From a virus: a stretch of 31,810 nucleotides of DNA. The translations under genes were made by a program, and so were the position numbers. The notes under the pieces were generated by a model. The model searched no databases, was not told where the DNA came from, and saw nothing but the letters and a program-made list of their open reading frames with translations. Positions 21,045-28,953 of this stretch are shown in pieces; positions within the stretch are counted from its first letter, which is position 1, and each line of letters opens with the position of its first letter. The stretch spans positions 1-31,810 of the IMG/VR virus record IMGVR_UViG_3300025151_000173; one strand, given 5' to 3'.

Positions 21045-21740
21045 TTACTTATATTTTTTAGAGCTGAATTTGTTATCCTCTTTCTGCATCTTTTTCCTAA
21101 CGTATTCCATTTCCAACTGGATTACTTTATTCATTGCCCTTGCCATTGGTCTGTATTTTGACCCAGCCATATTTTCAATTGCACCAGACCCAGGGACATT
21201 GTTGAATGCTTCAGCTTTTAACGCTTTCAAGGATGATTTTTTGCCCCATGATTTCAAAGCTGGAGAACCTGGGGCTGGAGTCTTTTTCTGCGTTCTTAAC
21301 TTTGCACCAAGTTGCGCCGCAGGTTTCAAAAAGCCAGCCGCCAATACTCCAATACTGCGCCGCTTGCTGTTGTAAATCTTCAAGGCTTCCTCATAGTTGC
21401 CCTCCCCTTTATGGACTCCGCGATGTTTAACCCATCCATGTGCTGTTCTTCTGTAACCAGTCGCAAGAGCATGGAACAATGTTACATCCTCGCGCCTTTT
21501 GATTCTTCGCCGGCGTTTTGTTGTGCTTCTTGTTGGAATGGGTTCAGGTTTTTTTGGTCTATTTCTGTCGGCAAGTGCTTTTGTTTTTCTTGCTCTCGGC
21601 GTGTATTTAACAGCCCACAAACAAGCTTGGGCACCAAAGTGATTAATAATCTCCCGATGGGTCATTTTTCTTTTCACTTTTGCATAACGAGAAAAAGCGT
21701 TTCTCCACTCTTTGACGTTGCTGGACTTTAAATTAGCCAT
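21045..21740 (-). CDS. Very basic tail/neck protein
   Basis: 231 aa with several lysine/arginine clusters (RSTTKRRRRIKRRED, KLRTQKKTP, KSWGKKSS). The stretch FGAQACLWAVKYTPRARKTKALADRNRP recalls the start of phage minor tail/neck proteins (a helix followed by a TPxxTGxLxxS loop), but without the usual glycine-leucine. Position between the chaperones and the tape measure is unusual for a neck protein. Function uncertain. Confidence 0.5.
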   Translation of the reverse strand: MANLKSSNVKEWRNAFSRYAKVKRKMTHREIINHFGAQACLWAVKYTPRARKTKALADRNRPKKPEPIPTRSTTKRRRRIKRREDVTLFHALATGYRRTAHGWVKHRGVHKGEGNYEEALKIYNSKRRSIGVLAAGFLKPAAQLGAKLRTQKKTPAPGSPALKSWGKKSSLKALKAEAFNNVPGSGAIENMAGSKYRPMARAMNKVIQLEMEYVRKKMQKEDNKFSSKKYK

Positions 21741-21776
21741 TTAGGGAATATAAATCTTGAACGCTGTTTCGATAGA

Positions 21777-21980
21777 TTAAGAAAAGAAGCCGGCAATTTC
21801 TTCAAACGATTCCCCTGGGTTCGTTGTCAATAATTGCTGAAACTTTACGCCCTGCCTCGCGCAATCTATAGCTTGCAGTTGTAAGCCTTGAGAATATGGC
21901 AAGCAATTCAAATACCAATCCACGGAATGCCCCGGCAAAACGCGAGACAATGCGGCAACATACATCGCCGCCTGACTTAC
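21777..21980 (-). CDS. T part of the G-T tail assembly chaperone (made by -1 frameshift)
   Basis: Reading from GTA at 21980 after slippage: V-S-Q-A-A, then 62 residues from the ATG at 21965 (VAALSRVLPGHSVDWYLNCLPYSQGLQLQAIDCARQGVKF .. EEIAGFFS). The only route from the G frame is the GGGAAAG heptamer just before the G stop. The fusion would be about 206 aa. In lambda, GT recruits the tape measure to the tail shaft. Independent translation from ATG 21965 cannot be excluded. Confidence 0.65.
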   Translation of the reverse strand, partial: VSQAAMYVAALSRVLPGHSVDWYLNCLPYSQGLQLQAIDCARQGVKFQQLLTTNPGESFEEIAGFFS

Positions 21981-22396
21981 TTTCCCGGCGAGTTTTCCTC
22001 CAACTCTTCTGTCTGTTCTTTATCGTTTTCCACTTCATTCGTAGACCCTTCAATGTGATCCCACATTTTTGAACAGAATTCTCCGACCTCTTGAATCTCT
22101 ACCGAATCCGGTGTGAAGATAAAATCCTCCGATCTGTTTTCGAACTTCTGAAAAACAATCTCCGAATCCATTCGCCATTCTCTTCTTATTGTTTTCAATT
22201 CGTCTGCATCAAATGAAGACAGCCAAAACATCATCAAAGACTGTTCCTCCAATGATATTTTGCCAGCTTCCTTAATCATTGCCAATAATGCGTAGCGATG
22301 ATTGAAGGAAAAGAAATGCGGGCGCCCGTTGAATACATAATCCCCGGAGTCCAAAAATGCTTCTTCTGTAAGTTCTTCCAGTTCGTCTTTTGTCAT
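21977..22396 (-). CDS. Tail assembly chaperone G
   Basis: 139 aa, acidic and helical (TKDELEELTEEAFLDSGDYVFNGRPHFFSFNHRYALLAMIKEAG .. SLEEQSLMMFWLSS). RPHFFSFNHRYALLAMI and SLEEQSLMMFWLSS resemble the core of gpG-like chaperones. The tail is acidic and disordered (TNEVENDKEQTEELEENSPGK). Position after the major tail protein and before the tape measure fits. The last two sense codons and the base before them form the slippery GGGAAAG. Confidence 0.65.
   Translation of the reverse strand: MTKDELEELTEEAFLDSGDYVFNGRPHFFSFNHRYALLAMIKEAGKISLEEQSLMMFWLSSFDADELKTIRREWRMDSEIVFQKFENRSEDFIFTPDSVEIQEVGEFCSKMWDHIEGSTNEVENDKEQTEELEENSPGK
21980..21986 (-). other. Programmed -1 ribosomal frameshift site GGGAAAG
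   Basis: On the minus strand the frame reads CCG GGA AAG TAA. The heptamer G GGA AAG is in the exact X-XXY-YYZ phase for tandem slippage to GGG AAA, moving into the open T frame. GGGAAAG is the same heptamer lambda uses for G-GT. The stop codon directly after the site is also typical. Confidence 0.8.
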
Positions 22397-22403
22397 CGTT
22401 TTT

Positions 22404-22913
22404 TTACTCAGTTAATCCCCACCTTTTTGCTGTTTCTTTTGATTTTCTAGGCAAGAGAAATTTCTTTTTTCCTTTCTTTAAAAAGACCCACGGCTCAACT
22501 TGTCGCCACCATTTTCTGATCACTGAACGATTGCCCATAGCCGCTCGATGATGCGACATGATAGCCAGTGGCAACTGGTCTTTTATCTTAGCCCGTAAAG
22601 ACTCGTCCTGAATCTTCTCAATTAAAGCGTCCAGCGTTTCATTTGCGTCCTTGCTGTTATATCCTGCCGCAAGTCGATCCGCTGTTACAGGCGATCCTTC
22701 AGAGTCCAAGAACGTGTCGGACTTTGTTTGCAAATGATATAAAACTTTCCCTGGTCTGCCTTTGCGGTGCGGATTCTCTTTTGTGTAAGTATTAGAGACT
22801 GGTCCGTCCTTTAACGGTGCGACTCCACAAGCCATAAGGGAAGCCGCTAAATCAGTGCTGTCGGTCATCCATTGACCGTTACGCAAACCGGAGAGTTCCT
22901 CGTAGTTGTTCAT
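22404..22913 (-). CDS. Hypothetical tail-region protein
   Basis: 169 aa, basic in its second half (WWRQVEPWVFLKKGKKKFLLPRKSKETAKRWG). Starts MNNYEELSGLRNGQWMTDSTDLAASLMACGVAP. Lies between the major tail protein and the chaperones. No family recognised; it could be a tail assembly or neck-associated factor. Confidence 0.5.
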   Translation of the reverse strand: MNNYEELSGLRNGQWMTDSTDLAASLMACGVAPLKDGPVSNTYTKENPHRKGRPGKVLYHLQTKSDTFLDSEGSPVTADRLAAGYNSKDANETLDALIEKIQDESLRAKIKDQLPLAIMSHHRAAMGNRSVIRKWWRQVEPWVFLKKGKKKFLLPRKSKETAKRWGLTE

Positions 22914-22935
22914 TACTCAAGCTGGCGCAACTTTT

Positions 22936-22955
22936 ACCTCTGTCGCGCAAGAGGT
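22936..22955. other. Hairpin downstream of the major tail protein gene
   Basis: ACCTCT (22936-22941) pairs with AGAGGT (22950-22955) around an 8-nt loop, between the tail protein stop and the next gene. On the plus strand it is followed by TGGGTTTTTG, so it resembles a terminator for antisense rather than late transcription. On the minus strand it may only stabilise mRNA. Confidence 0.3.
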
Positions 22956-22966
22956 TGGGTTTTTGT

Positions 22967-23398
22967 TTATGCTATGTCAGGATGTGAAATTGCGGAAATG
23001 CTCATTGTCCTGAATCCATCGCGTGATTCGCTGAAGCTTACCGACTCAGCATAAAAACCGCCAGTTGATTCGACTCCAGCAAATGCGGAATCTTCTGTTG
23101 AATCCGAGCCAATTGGGTCGGTGAGTTTTGCATTGTTCGCATTGGCAAAAGTAATTGCCGTTCCATATTGAGCAATACACAAGCCGGCGTTCTCGTTGCT
23201 AACTTCTCCAGAAACTGTAATTGTAATGGACGGATTGTAGTTATGACAGAAGCCATCGGCACTTCCGTTCTTGTCGAAAGAATACGTTTTGGGATCGCTT
23301 ATCGAATGTTCAACGGAATCCACTTTAATTCCAGATTCCACAGAGCCGACCCCCTTGCGGAGTCCATCGGCGGCGTCAATATATTGCGGTGTTGGCAT
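22967..23398 (-). CDS. Major tail (tube) protein candidate
   Basis: 143 aa from ATG 23398 (PTPQYIDAADGLRKGVG); the longer frame to 23473 overlaps the upstream gene and looks non-coding. Beta-rich, with SDPKTYSFDKNGSADGFCHNYNPSITITVSGEV and, near the end, YAESVSFSESRDGFRTMSISAIS, patterns expected of tail-tube proteins. The slot after the tail terminator candidate and before G/GT is where lambda keeps gpV. Short for the family. A TATAAT lies in its leader. Confidence 0.55.
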   Translation of the reverse strand: MPTPQYIDAADGLRKGVGSVESGIKVDSVEHSISDPKTYSFDKNGSADGFCHNYNPSITITVSGEVSNENAGLCIAQYGTAITFANANNAKLTDPIGSDSTEDSAFAGVESTGGFYAESVSFSESRDGFRTMSISAISHPDIA

Positions 23399-23417
23399 GG
23401 TGCTAAAATAGTTTGAT

Positions 23418-23423
23418 ATTATA
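23418..23423 (-). promoter_or_regulatory. Possible -10 box in the major tail protein leader
   Basis: On the minus strand TATAAT (23423-23418) lies 19 nt before the start codon, in an AT-rich 55-nt gap. The -35 region is poor: TCGACA is 20 nt upstream, too far for a good fit. A separate promoter would raise tail-tube output, but this is weak evidence. Confidence 0.3.
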
Positions 23424-23453
23424 AATGTAATTGTTTTTTTGTTTGTCGATAGA

Positions 23454-23903
23454 TCAAGGGGCAGAAAGTCCAAGCGATGCAGTAAAGCGGAAATATCTTA
23501 GCCGTTCCGCGTCTCCAGCATAATCATGGGATTGGTCATAGAACACACTTCCGTCCATGCACTTCAAACGACCAGAAGAAAGCTGGGTTTCTATATCAGA
23601 CCCTCCATCGCCTAGTGCTGTTTCTATCTCCTTCATTATGGTGTCCGTGTCGTCGTCGGATAAATCTCTCGGATCAAACTCAACTTCCACAGCACATATC
23701 CACCAACCTGTTCCCGGTATGTCTTCTCCGTCCCTTCCGATTGTTACAATTACCACGGGAGCTTCTTGATCCAGTCCCTCGTCGTCGATTGTGTGACCAG
23801 TTAAAATATTGGCATCCGGCACCAAAGATACTTGTGCCTCCAATAAAGCCTTTACGCGATTTTCCGCAAAGCTTTCAAGCGTTGATGGGCTGGCAATCTC
23901 CAT
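23454..23903 (-). CDS. Tail terminator/completion protein candidate (gpU-like position)
   Basis: 149 aa. ESFAENRVKALLEAQVSLV .. APVVIVTIGRDGEDIPGTGWWICAVEVEFDPRDLSDDDTDTIMKEIETAL .. YDQSHDYAGDAERLRYFRFTASLGLSA has the helix, strand, helix, strand layout and size of tail terminator proteins. It starts TAATG on the upstream joining-protein gene and precedes the tail tube. Assigned mainly by position. Confidence 0.5.
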   Translation of the reverse strand: MEIASPSTLESFAENRVKALLEAQVSLVPDANILTGHTIDDEGLDQEAPVVIVTIGRDGEDIPGTGWWICAVEVEFDPRDLSDDDTDTIMKEIETALGDGGSDIETQLSSGRLKCMDGSVFYDQSHDYAGDAERLRYFRFTASLGLSAP

Positions 23904-24214
23904 TAGTAACTTCGCAGAGCTATTCTCAAAGTGAAAGCTTCTTCTTCAACTCCTTCCTCATCAACAACGCAATTCCACCCATCCAGTTTTGCTCTGCTTC
24001 CGGGCGCGGGAATTGTTTTCAAGTCGCTTTTGAGAACTCCAACCAATGCTCTTCTTGTGCCTCTTTGTCGCCCTCTTCTTGCGTCCCCTTCAGTCGTAGG
24101 CGGTGCAATCAATAAGGCTGAAATTGTCTTCCCGTCCAATATCAACTTAGCATCCCCGTTCCTTTTCGCGAAGTTGAATTGGCTTTCAACTGCTTTTTGG
24201 AAAGTTGATAACAT
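23903..24214 (-). CDS. Head-tail joining protein candidate (gpFII-like position)
   Basis: 103 aa. LILDGKTISALLIAP .. RALVGVLKSDLKTIPAPGSRAKLDGWNCVVDEEGVEEEAFTLRIALR is a small beta protein; PxxGDxxxxxGxxWxV-like spacing near the end matches small head-tail joining or stopper proteins. Located between the head genes and the tail terminator candidate. Family assignment uncertain. Confidence 0.5.
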   Translation of the reverse strand: MLSTFQKAVESQFNFAKRNGDAKLILDGKTISALLIAPPTTEGDARRGRQRGTRRALVGVLKSDLKTIPAPGSRAKLDGWNCVVDEEGVEEEAFTLRIALRSY

Positions 24215-24237
24215 GGAAAGGAAGAGTGGTTGAGGAT

Positions 24238-24435
24238 TTAGCGTTCAGCCTCGACCACGGGTTTCGCTTTCGCGGATTTTTTCTTTGCGACTTTCTTTTT
24301 GGGAGCTTCACTCAATTCCGCATCCCCGTATCCAATTAGAATATTTGCCGCCTGTTGCGTTACTTCGTAAACATTGCCAGTCCGAAGAATTTTTCCATCC
24401 CTGGAAACGCTTTTAATCATCTTTATATGTGCCAT
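24238..24435 (-). CDS. Small head-associated protein
   Basis: 65 aa from ATG 24435, preceded by ACAAAAGAA; an in-frame ATG at 24477 directly abuts the terminator T-tract and would give 79 aa. AHIKMIKSVSRDGKILRTGNVYEVTQQAANILIGYGDAEL resembles short phage head proteins with a G-x-V-Y-E-V .. A-x-x-L-I-x-x-G-D-A core. The tail is lysine/alanine-rich (KKKVAKKKSAKAK). Possibly a capsid decoration or connector accessory. Confidence 0.55.
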   Translation of the reverse strand: MAHIKMIKSVSRDGKILRTGNVYEVTQQAANILIGYGDAELSEAPKKKVAKKKSAKAKPVVEAER

Positions 24436-24478
24436 TTCTTTTGTGGTTTTGTTTCTGAAGTCGTCGCTTGTTAACATT

Positions 24479-24512
24479 AAAAAATGCCGGGGGAGATTTT
24501 AGCCTCCCCCGG
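24479..24512 (-). terminator. Intrinsic terminator after the capsid gene
   Basis: On the minus strand CCGGGGGAG (24512-24504) pairs perfectly with CTCCCCCGG (24495-24487) around an 8-nt loop, followed by CATTTTTT. A 9-bp GC-rich stem plus six T is a strong rho-independent terminator, 20 nt beyond the capsid stop codon. It would make the capsid message more abundant than downstream tail messages unless antiterminated. Confidence 0.85.
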
Positions 24513-24531
24513 TCATTGTGATTAGGTGCGA

Positions 24532-26478
24532 TTAAGCTCCGTTGTCGGAGGTTGCAAACGCTTTCGGCTGACGGACATCTCCGTCACACATTACGTTGGC
24601 AACAAAGGTCACAAGACGATTCTTGGCTCCGCTGAATGGATCATAAACGATTTCCACACCGTCCCAAATACCAAGGAGGTATTCGCTCAAGTCGCCAAAG
24701 ATAGTTCTTTCGGCTTGAATGTTGGAAGTGCTGTAAGCGTTATATCCAAGGATTGTATTGTTAGCCATGTCCCACTGATAACCGCTTACGGCACTTGTGA
24801 GAAGTGTCTGCTTCATGTTTGAAGCAATCACGGCTCCGGTAATCCATGAACAATTATCCCGAAGGGCGTTGTTGTTGTCCAAGGATTCCAAGAAGTCGTG
24901 CAACTCAGCAGTGGTAGGCTTTCCGCCACTGTCGTCGGCAATAGCAATAACTGGCACATCATTTGCGTTAATGATTCCCTGTGGCTCGTTTGAACCATCT
25001 CCAAGTCCTTGAATCACGGCTTTATCAAGCCCGACTGCAATCGCTTGGTTTAAATCATCGCGAATCAATGCGTCCACGTCAGGAGTTCCCTGGGCAAGTA
25101 ACTGCTTGGAAACATCGGTATAACAACCGAGGTGGCGTGGTGTCATTGTAACGCTTGCAAACTGTGGCTCGCTGTTGGCAGATGCTTCGACCTCAGTCTT
25201 GAAGCTTGCGGCCGCGGCACTTGATTTGCGAGGAATTGAAACGTCCCCTTTCAGTCCGTTAAGGACGCGGACTCCAGCTTGCAATGTGACCATGTTTGGC
25301 CTCAATGCGTCGATGAAATCGCCTCCACGAAGATCGGTTCCGACAAGCTCGTCTCCGTCTGTTGCTGTTCCCGCGACTAGGTCACGCTTAGACGCGACAA
25401 AGAAGCCGTTGGTTTCACGCCCGGAGCGTTGAGCAATTGCATCAGATACCTCGCCCTCAAGACCACCAACGCTTTTGCCGGCAACGAGTGCCCGCATGGC
25501 TTCAGTCAGTGAATAAGACTTGGATTCCTTCTTTGAAAGACCGAGAGGCTCAGGGCTTGTGCCTAAGCTTGCGTTCTTTTCTTTTAACTTTTTAATGGCG
25601 GCACGCTGGACATCTTCGACAGATTCACCGTTGCGAAGGCGAGCAAGTGCCCACTCCGCATCCTCGACCTCTTGCCCAATGGCAAGAATCGCGTCGGCTC
25701 TTTTGTCGAACTCTTCGGCTCCAGCTTTGACAGCCTTTGCCTTGATTTCTTCAGCGTCCACCTCATTGATTGGATTTTCCATGATTAAATGAGTTTTTGG
25801 ATTTATGTTTTTGGTTTCTTGCTTCCCGCTCTCTTCTTGTGATTCGGCCGGCTCCGTGTCATTGTCGCCATCCTGTTCAGCAGTCACGCCGTCAAGGTTG
25901 CTTTCTTCTCTTTTGAGTTTGGAAATCTTTTGCCGAGCATCGTTAACGCTCGCATATCCACGGATTTGGGCCTCATCATCTGCCCCGAGTGGGACCAAGC
26001 TTGCTTCGCTTGCCATCCACTTTGTTCGGATGTTCACTGGACCAGTATATTCTGTTCCGTTTATTTCTCTTTTTTCGCCTTCCGGGATGTGAACGGTTTC
26101 TCCATCACTGTATGAGTAGCCAACCGACATTTCGTTAATATGTCCCTCTGCCACTTTCGTTGCGATCTTTTCTTCCGTTTCTGAAATTCTTATATTGCCT
26201 TCCGCAAAGTTGTAGGGAACGTCACGCTCGCCGGCGTTTCGGATCGTTATTTGATCAAAGCTTCCCAAGACATTACGGACGCTGGACGTGTTGTGCGTGT
26301 CCAGTAATTTAATGGACTTTCCTCGGGTCTTCATGCCCGACATAAGCAAAACTTCCGGCACATATTCGCCGCGTGAATAGTCGAACATTGCCACCGGCTG
26401 TTCTGAAGTTAGTATCCCACGAGAAGTTTGGTTTTCCTCTCGTTCAATGGTAAAAGTTCTATAGCCTTTTTGGTCCAT
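24532..26478 (-). CDS. Prohead protease-scaffold-major capsid (HK97 fold) fusion
   Basis: 648 aa. Residues 1-175 form the protease: LLDTHNTSSVRNVLGSFDQI (58-77, H62) and GHINEMSVGY (112-121, S118), as in HK97-type prohead proteases, then ASLVPLGAD. Residues 180-330 are charged and helical, like a scaffold/delta domain. From about 365 the capsid begins: GDELVGTDLRGGDFIDALRP .. SIPRKSSAAAASFKTEVEAS .. RHLGCYTDVSKQLLAQGT .. IQGLGDGSNEPQGI, the HK97-fold signatures. The protease would have to cut itself off during maturation. ATG at codon 233 (25782, MENPINEV) could give free scaffold-capsid. An A-rich leader precedes the start, and a terminator follows. Confidence 0.85.
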   Translation of the reverse strand: MDQKGYRTFTIEREENQTSRGILTSEQPVAMFDYSRGEYVPEVLLMSGMKTRGKSIKLLDTHNTSSVRNVLGSFDQITIRNAGERDVPYNFAEGNIRISETEEKIATKVAEGHINEMSVGYSYSDGETVHIPEGEKREINGTEYTGPVNIRTKWMASEASLVPLGADDEAQIRGYASVNDARQKISKLKREESNLDGVTAEQDGDNDTEPAESQEESGKQETKNINPKTHLIMENPINEVDAEEIKAKAVKAGAEEFDKRADAILAIGQEVEDAEWALARLRNGESVEDVQRAAIKKLKEKNASLGTSPEPLGLSKKESKSYSLTEAMRALVAGKSVGGLEGEVSDAIAQRSGRETNGFFVASKRDLVAGTATDGDELVGTDLRGGDFIDALRPNMVTLQAGVRVLNGLKGDVSIPRKSSAAAASFKTEVEASANSEPQFASVTMTPRHLGCYTDVSKQLLAQGTPDVDALIRDDLNQAIAVGLDKAVIQGLGDGSNEPQGIINANDVPVIAIADDSGGKPTTAELHDFLESLDNNNALRDNCSWITGAVIASNMKQTLLTSAVSGYQWDMANNTILGYNAYSTSNIQAERTIFGDLSEYLLGIWDGVEIVYDPFSGAKNRLVTFVANVMCDGDVRQPKAFATSDNGA

Positions 26479-26498
26479 ATTTTATCAATAACACGTTT

Positions 26499-28088
26499 TT
26501 ATTCCTTCGCTAGATCGGGCTTCAAAACATCTGGCAGACTTGCTTCCAAATCGCCTCCGTTTTCGTTAACAATCTTCCGAGCTTCTTCTGCTGTAATCAC
26601 TGTTCCGACTGCCAAGTAAATTTGTTGCAAGGTTCGCGCCAAAGAATCGCTCCTTTCACTGCTTGAAATAACTCCAGGGACTGGCAATCCAGCTTTCTTA
26701 AACGCTTCAACATCCCGCGACCTTTCTTCCAAAATTGTTTCAAGCGAAATGCCCAAACGTTCCTTCACGGCACGACTTAAAGAAGTGGCTCCAATTGCGA
26801 GTTCTTTTTCCAATCCTGCCACATCTTTCAGCGGATCCACCCATGCTTGTCCTTTTCCGATGAATGTCGCTTTGGCAAAGTTTTTAAAGTTGCTAGTTGG
26901 AAGAGAAATCGCTCCAGTGTTTAAACAAGTTCCAAGCCAGCTTCTAAAAATTACTTCTTCTTCGTTTTCAATGTTCCATTGCCTAAAGGTGTCGGTCAAT
27001 GCGCGAATGTTCAACTTCGACTCCCTCAAGCTTGAATAACTTACCCCGCTAAAATCTTGAGCAAGTGTCGGATAGGAACTATGCAATCCGCTTGCCACAC
27101 CTTTCAGAACTGCCGCGCGGAAGCCATCAAAGTTGGCGTTTGGATGGGTTGGATTTAAAAGTGTAGCACGTTCGCCAGGCTCAAGCTCAAACTTGCCGCC
27201 GGGAGTTAATTCTTGGTCCGCGTATTCGTCGCCCTCATAAGGTGCTGATGCGTCCCGCTCAATCGCGACAGTCGAACAAGCAGAGATCCGCGCACTAATC
27301 AATTCCGCTTCTTGAAACTTCTCCAAGTGTCTGAGGGCCTCAATGCATGAAGTCATTAACGGCTGACCATGCGACGACTCTGGACGGTTTCTGTAAAATC
27401 TGTGGATTATGTCTTTTGCATCCACACGGGTTCGCTTTTGCCCAGATGTTGTGCCGTAAGTGTCGCCGGGGTGTTCGCCAAGCAAGTGATAAGCCACTGG
27501 TCGGTTGTAACGATCAAGCTCCTTGCCCATCACAATCCTATTCCCTTGCTTTGTGGCGCGAACATTGTAATCCACATCCAGTCGATCAATCTCCAACAAG
27601 TGCAATGTGAACGGCCAATCACCTTTGTCCCAGCCGCGCACTTTCTGAATCAATATTCCGCCGTCCCTTGCACAAGCCCGTTCCGATAAAGCTTTCAATT
27701 CCATATACGGCATATCCCCTGCCGCGGTGCAGTTGCGAGGCTTTTTCCAATCTTCCCAAGCTTCTTCGATTATCTCCCTAGCCGCAATATCTTCGCGGCC
27801 TTGTGCGTTTGTCGCCAAGCTTTGAAACGTAAACCCATTGCCGACAATGTTCGTTGTCCATTCAGTTAGAAACCGGGAGGCATAACTGTTTGAGCGTTCA
27901 AGATCCCGCGTTTGGTTTCTTAATTGTTTAATGCCGCCGCGGAATTCGGAATGAGCATTTGTCCATGGGGCACTCCAGCCGGCGTTCAGTTGTGAAGAAA
28001 TAACCGAAGAATAGGCGCGAGCTTTTTCCTTAATCGGTTTTTTCAACTCCATTTTTTGGCTTTTTGGGTTGAAATAATATCGGCTCAT
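26499..28088 (-). CDS. Portal protein (lambda gpB family)
   Basis: 529 aa, the usual length for this family. SRYYFNPKSQKME .. RGGIKQLRNQTRDLERSNSYASRFLTEWTTNIVGNGFTFQ (about 50-90) and later GGILIQKVRG, LLEIDRLDVDYN, KDIIHRFYRNRPESSHGQP and QDFSGVSYSSLRESKLN are hallmarks of lambda-type portals. Forms the dodecameric DNA channel at the capsid vertex and docks the terminase. Starts TAATG on the gpW-like gene. No protease is fused to its end, unlike lambda's separate gene C; here the protease is on the capsid. Confidence 0.88.
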   Translation of the reverse strand: MSRYYFNPKSQKMELKKPIKEKARAYSSVISSQLNAGWSAPWTNAHSEFRGGIKQLRNQTRDLERSNSYASRFLTEWTTNIVGNGFTFQSLATNAQGREDIAAREIIEEAWEDWKKPRNCTAAGDMPYMELKALSERACARDGGILIQKVRGWDKGDWPFTLHLLEIDRLDVDYNVRATKQGNRIVMGKELDRYNRPVAYHLLGEHPGDTYGTTSGQKRTRVDAKDIIHRFYRNRPESSHGQPLMTSCIEALRHLEKFQEAELISARISACSTVAIERDASAPYEGDEYADQELTPGGKFELEPGERATLLNPTHPNANFDGFRAAVLKGVASGLHSSYPTLAQDFSGVSYSSLRESKLNIRALTDTFRQWNIENEEEVIFRSWLGTCLNTGAISLPTSNFKNFAKATFIGKGQAWVDPLKDVAGLEKELAIGATSLSRAVKERLGISLETILEERSRDVEAFKKAGLPVPGVISSSERSDSLARTLQQIYLAVGTVITAEEARKIVNENGGDLEASLPDVLKPDLAKE

Positions 28089-28675
28089 TAATCCACTAGA
28101 TATATTCTGCCACGCCGTGTTCTGTCTCCGCTGAATAGCCGATAGGCGTGCTTTCTTTCTCGATTCACTTTGGCTTGGTAGTTGTCAATTAGTTGTTCCA
28201 GTTCCATGCTTGCAATCTTGGTCACATCTTGTCCAAGAATGGAGATGGACTCTTGAACGTCCACGGCACGTTCTTCCATTGCCGCTTTGAGTAACCGGAG
28301 GCACTTCTCGTTATGCGTCTCAACTGGGATCGCTTCAGGATTGGGCAAGACGACCGTTGTGCCAGTTGCCACCGTTTTCGTCGTCGCGTCTTTTGCAACC
28401 CGAATGCCCCACAACCAACGCCCCGATTCCAATGCCGAAGAGTCGCTGGGTGAGATTGTAAAAACGAAGTCCGTTCCAGATGCCACGCCTTCAATTCGGT
28501 AAGCACTTGCGCCCGGTCTTTGAAAGACGCAAGTGGCAACCCAGCTTTCTGCCGCCGAATAGTCTGCAAATGAACTGGTCCACGTCGAAGAGTCGCCCGC
28601 ATAAAATGATTTTTTTGGTGCTGAATCTGCCACGCTTTCAAATGTAACGAAAAAACCAATTTTCGATAGTGTCAA
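28088..28675 (-). CDS. gpW-like head connector with an extra N-terminal beta domain
   Basis: 195 aa from a TTG start (28675) overlapping the previous stop as TTGA. Residues 1-115 are beta-rich (FVTFESVADSAPKKSFYAG .. DFVFTISPSDSSALESGRWLWGIRVAKDATTKTVATG). Residues 120-190 (KCLRLLKAAMEERAVDVQESISILGQDVTKIASMELEQLIDNYQAKVNRER) look like gpW: helix, a strand pair with G-x-x-V, helix. The place between terminase and portal is exactly that of lambda W. Domain fusion inferred. Confidence 0.55.
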   Translation of the reverse strand: MTLSKIGFFVTFESVADSAPKKSFYAGDSSTWTSSFADYSAAESWVATCVFQRPGASAYRIEGVASGTDFVFTISPSDSSALESGRWLWGIRVAKDATTKTVATGTTVVLPNPEAIPVETHNEKCLRLLKAAMEERAVDVQESISILGQDVTKIASMELEQLIDNYQAKVNRERKHAYRLFSGDRTRRGRIYLVD

Positions 28676-28953
28676 ACCTTTGCAACTTTTAAAAGTCGAA
28701 TGTGCAAGCCCCGCCCGGTTCTTTGTTTGTCGATTAAGTTTCTAGAAGCCATTAGATCCAAAGCTCTTCTTGCCCCGGTTTCACTCAACAAAGCAACAGA
28801 CGCAACCTCTCCAAGACTTGAATGGAACTCTGTTGTTTCACACTTTGCCGCTATCTCGCGGAGTGCTAGATAGCAAGCAAGCGTCCCAGGTTGGCTTTCC
28901 GGCCATCTTCTAATTAAGGTGGTGGCATCAATATCAAAGCGGATTTTTTTCAT
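28672..28953 (-). CDS. Winged-helix DNA-binding protein in the packaging region
   Basis: 93 aa. TLACYLALREIAAKCETTEFHSSLGEVASVALLSETGARRALDLMASRNLIDKQRTGRGLHIRLLKV has helix 1, VASVALLSETGARRAL as HTH, then a basic wing (QRTGRGLHI). Starts ATGA on the upstream gene. A regulator or DNA-binding packaging accessory inside the head block is unusual. Confidence 0.55.
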   Translation of the reverse strand: MKKIRFDIDATTLIRRWPESQPGTLACYLALREIAAKCETTEFHSSLGEVASVALLSETGARRALDLMASRNLIDKQRTGRGLHIRLLKVAKV

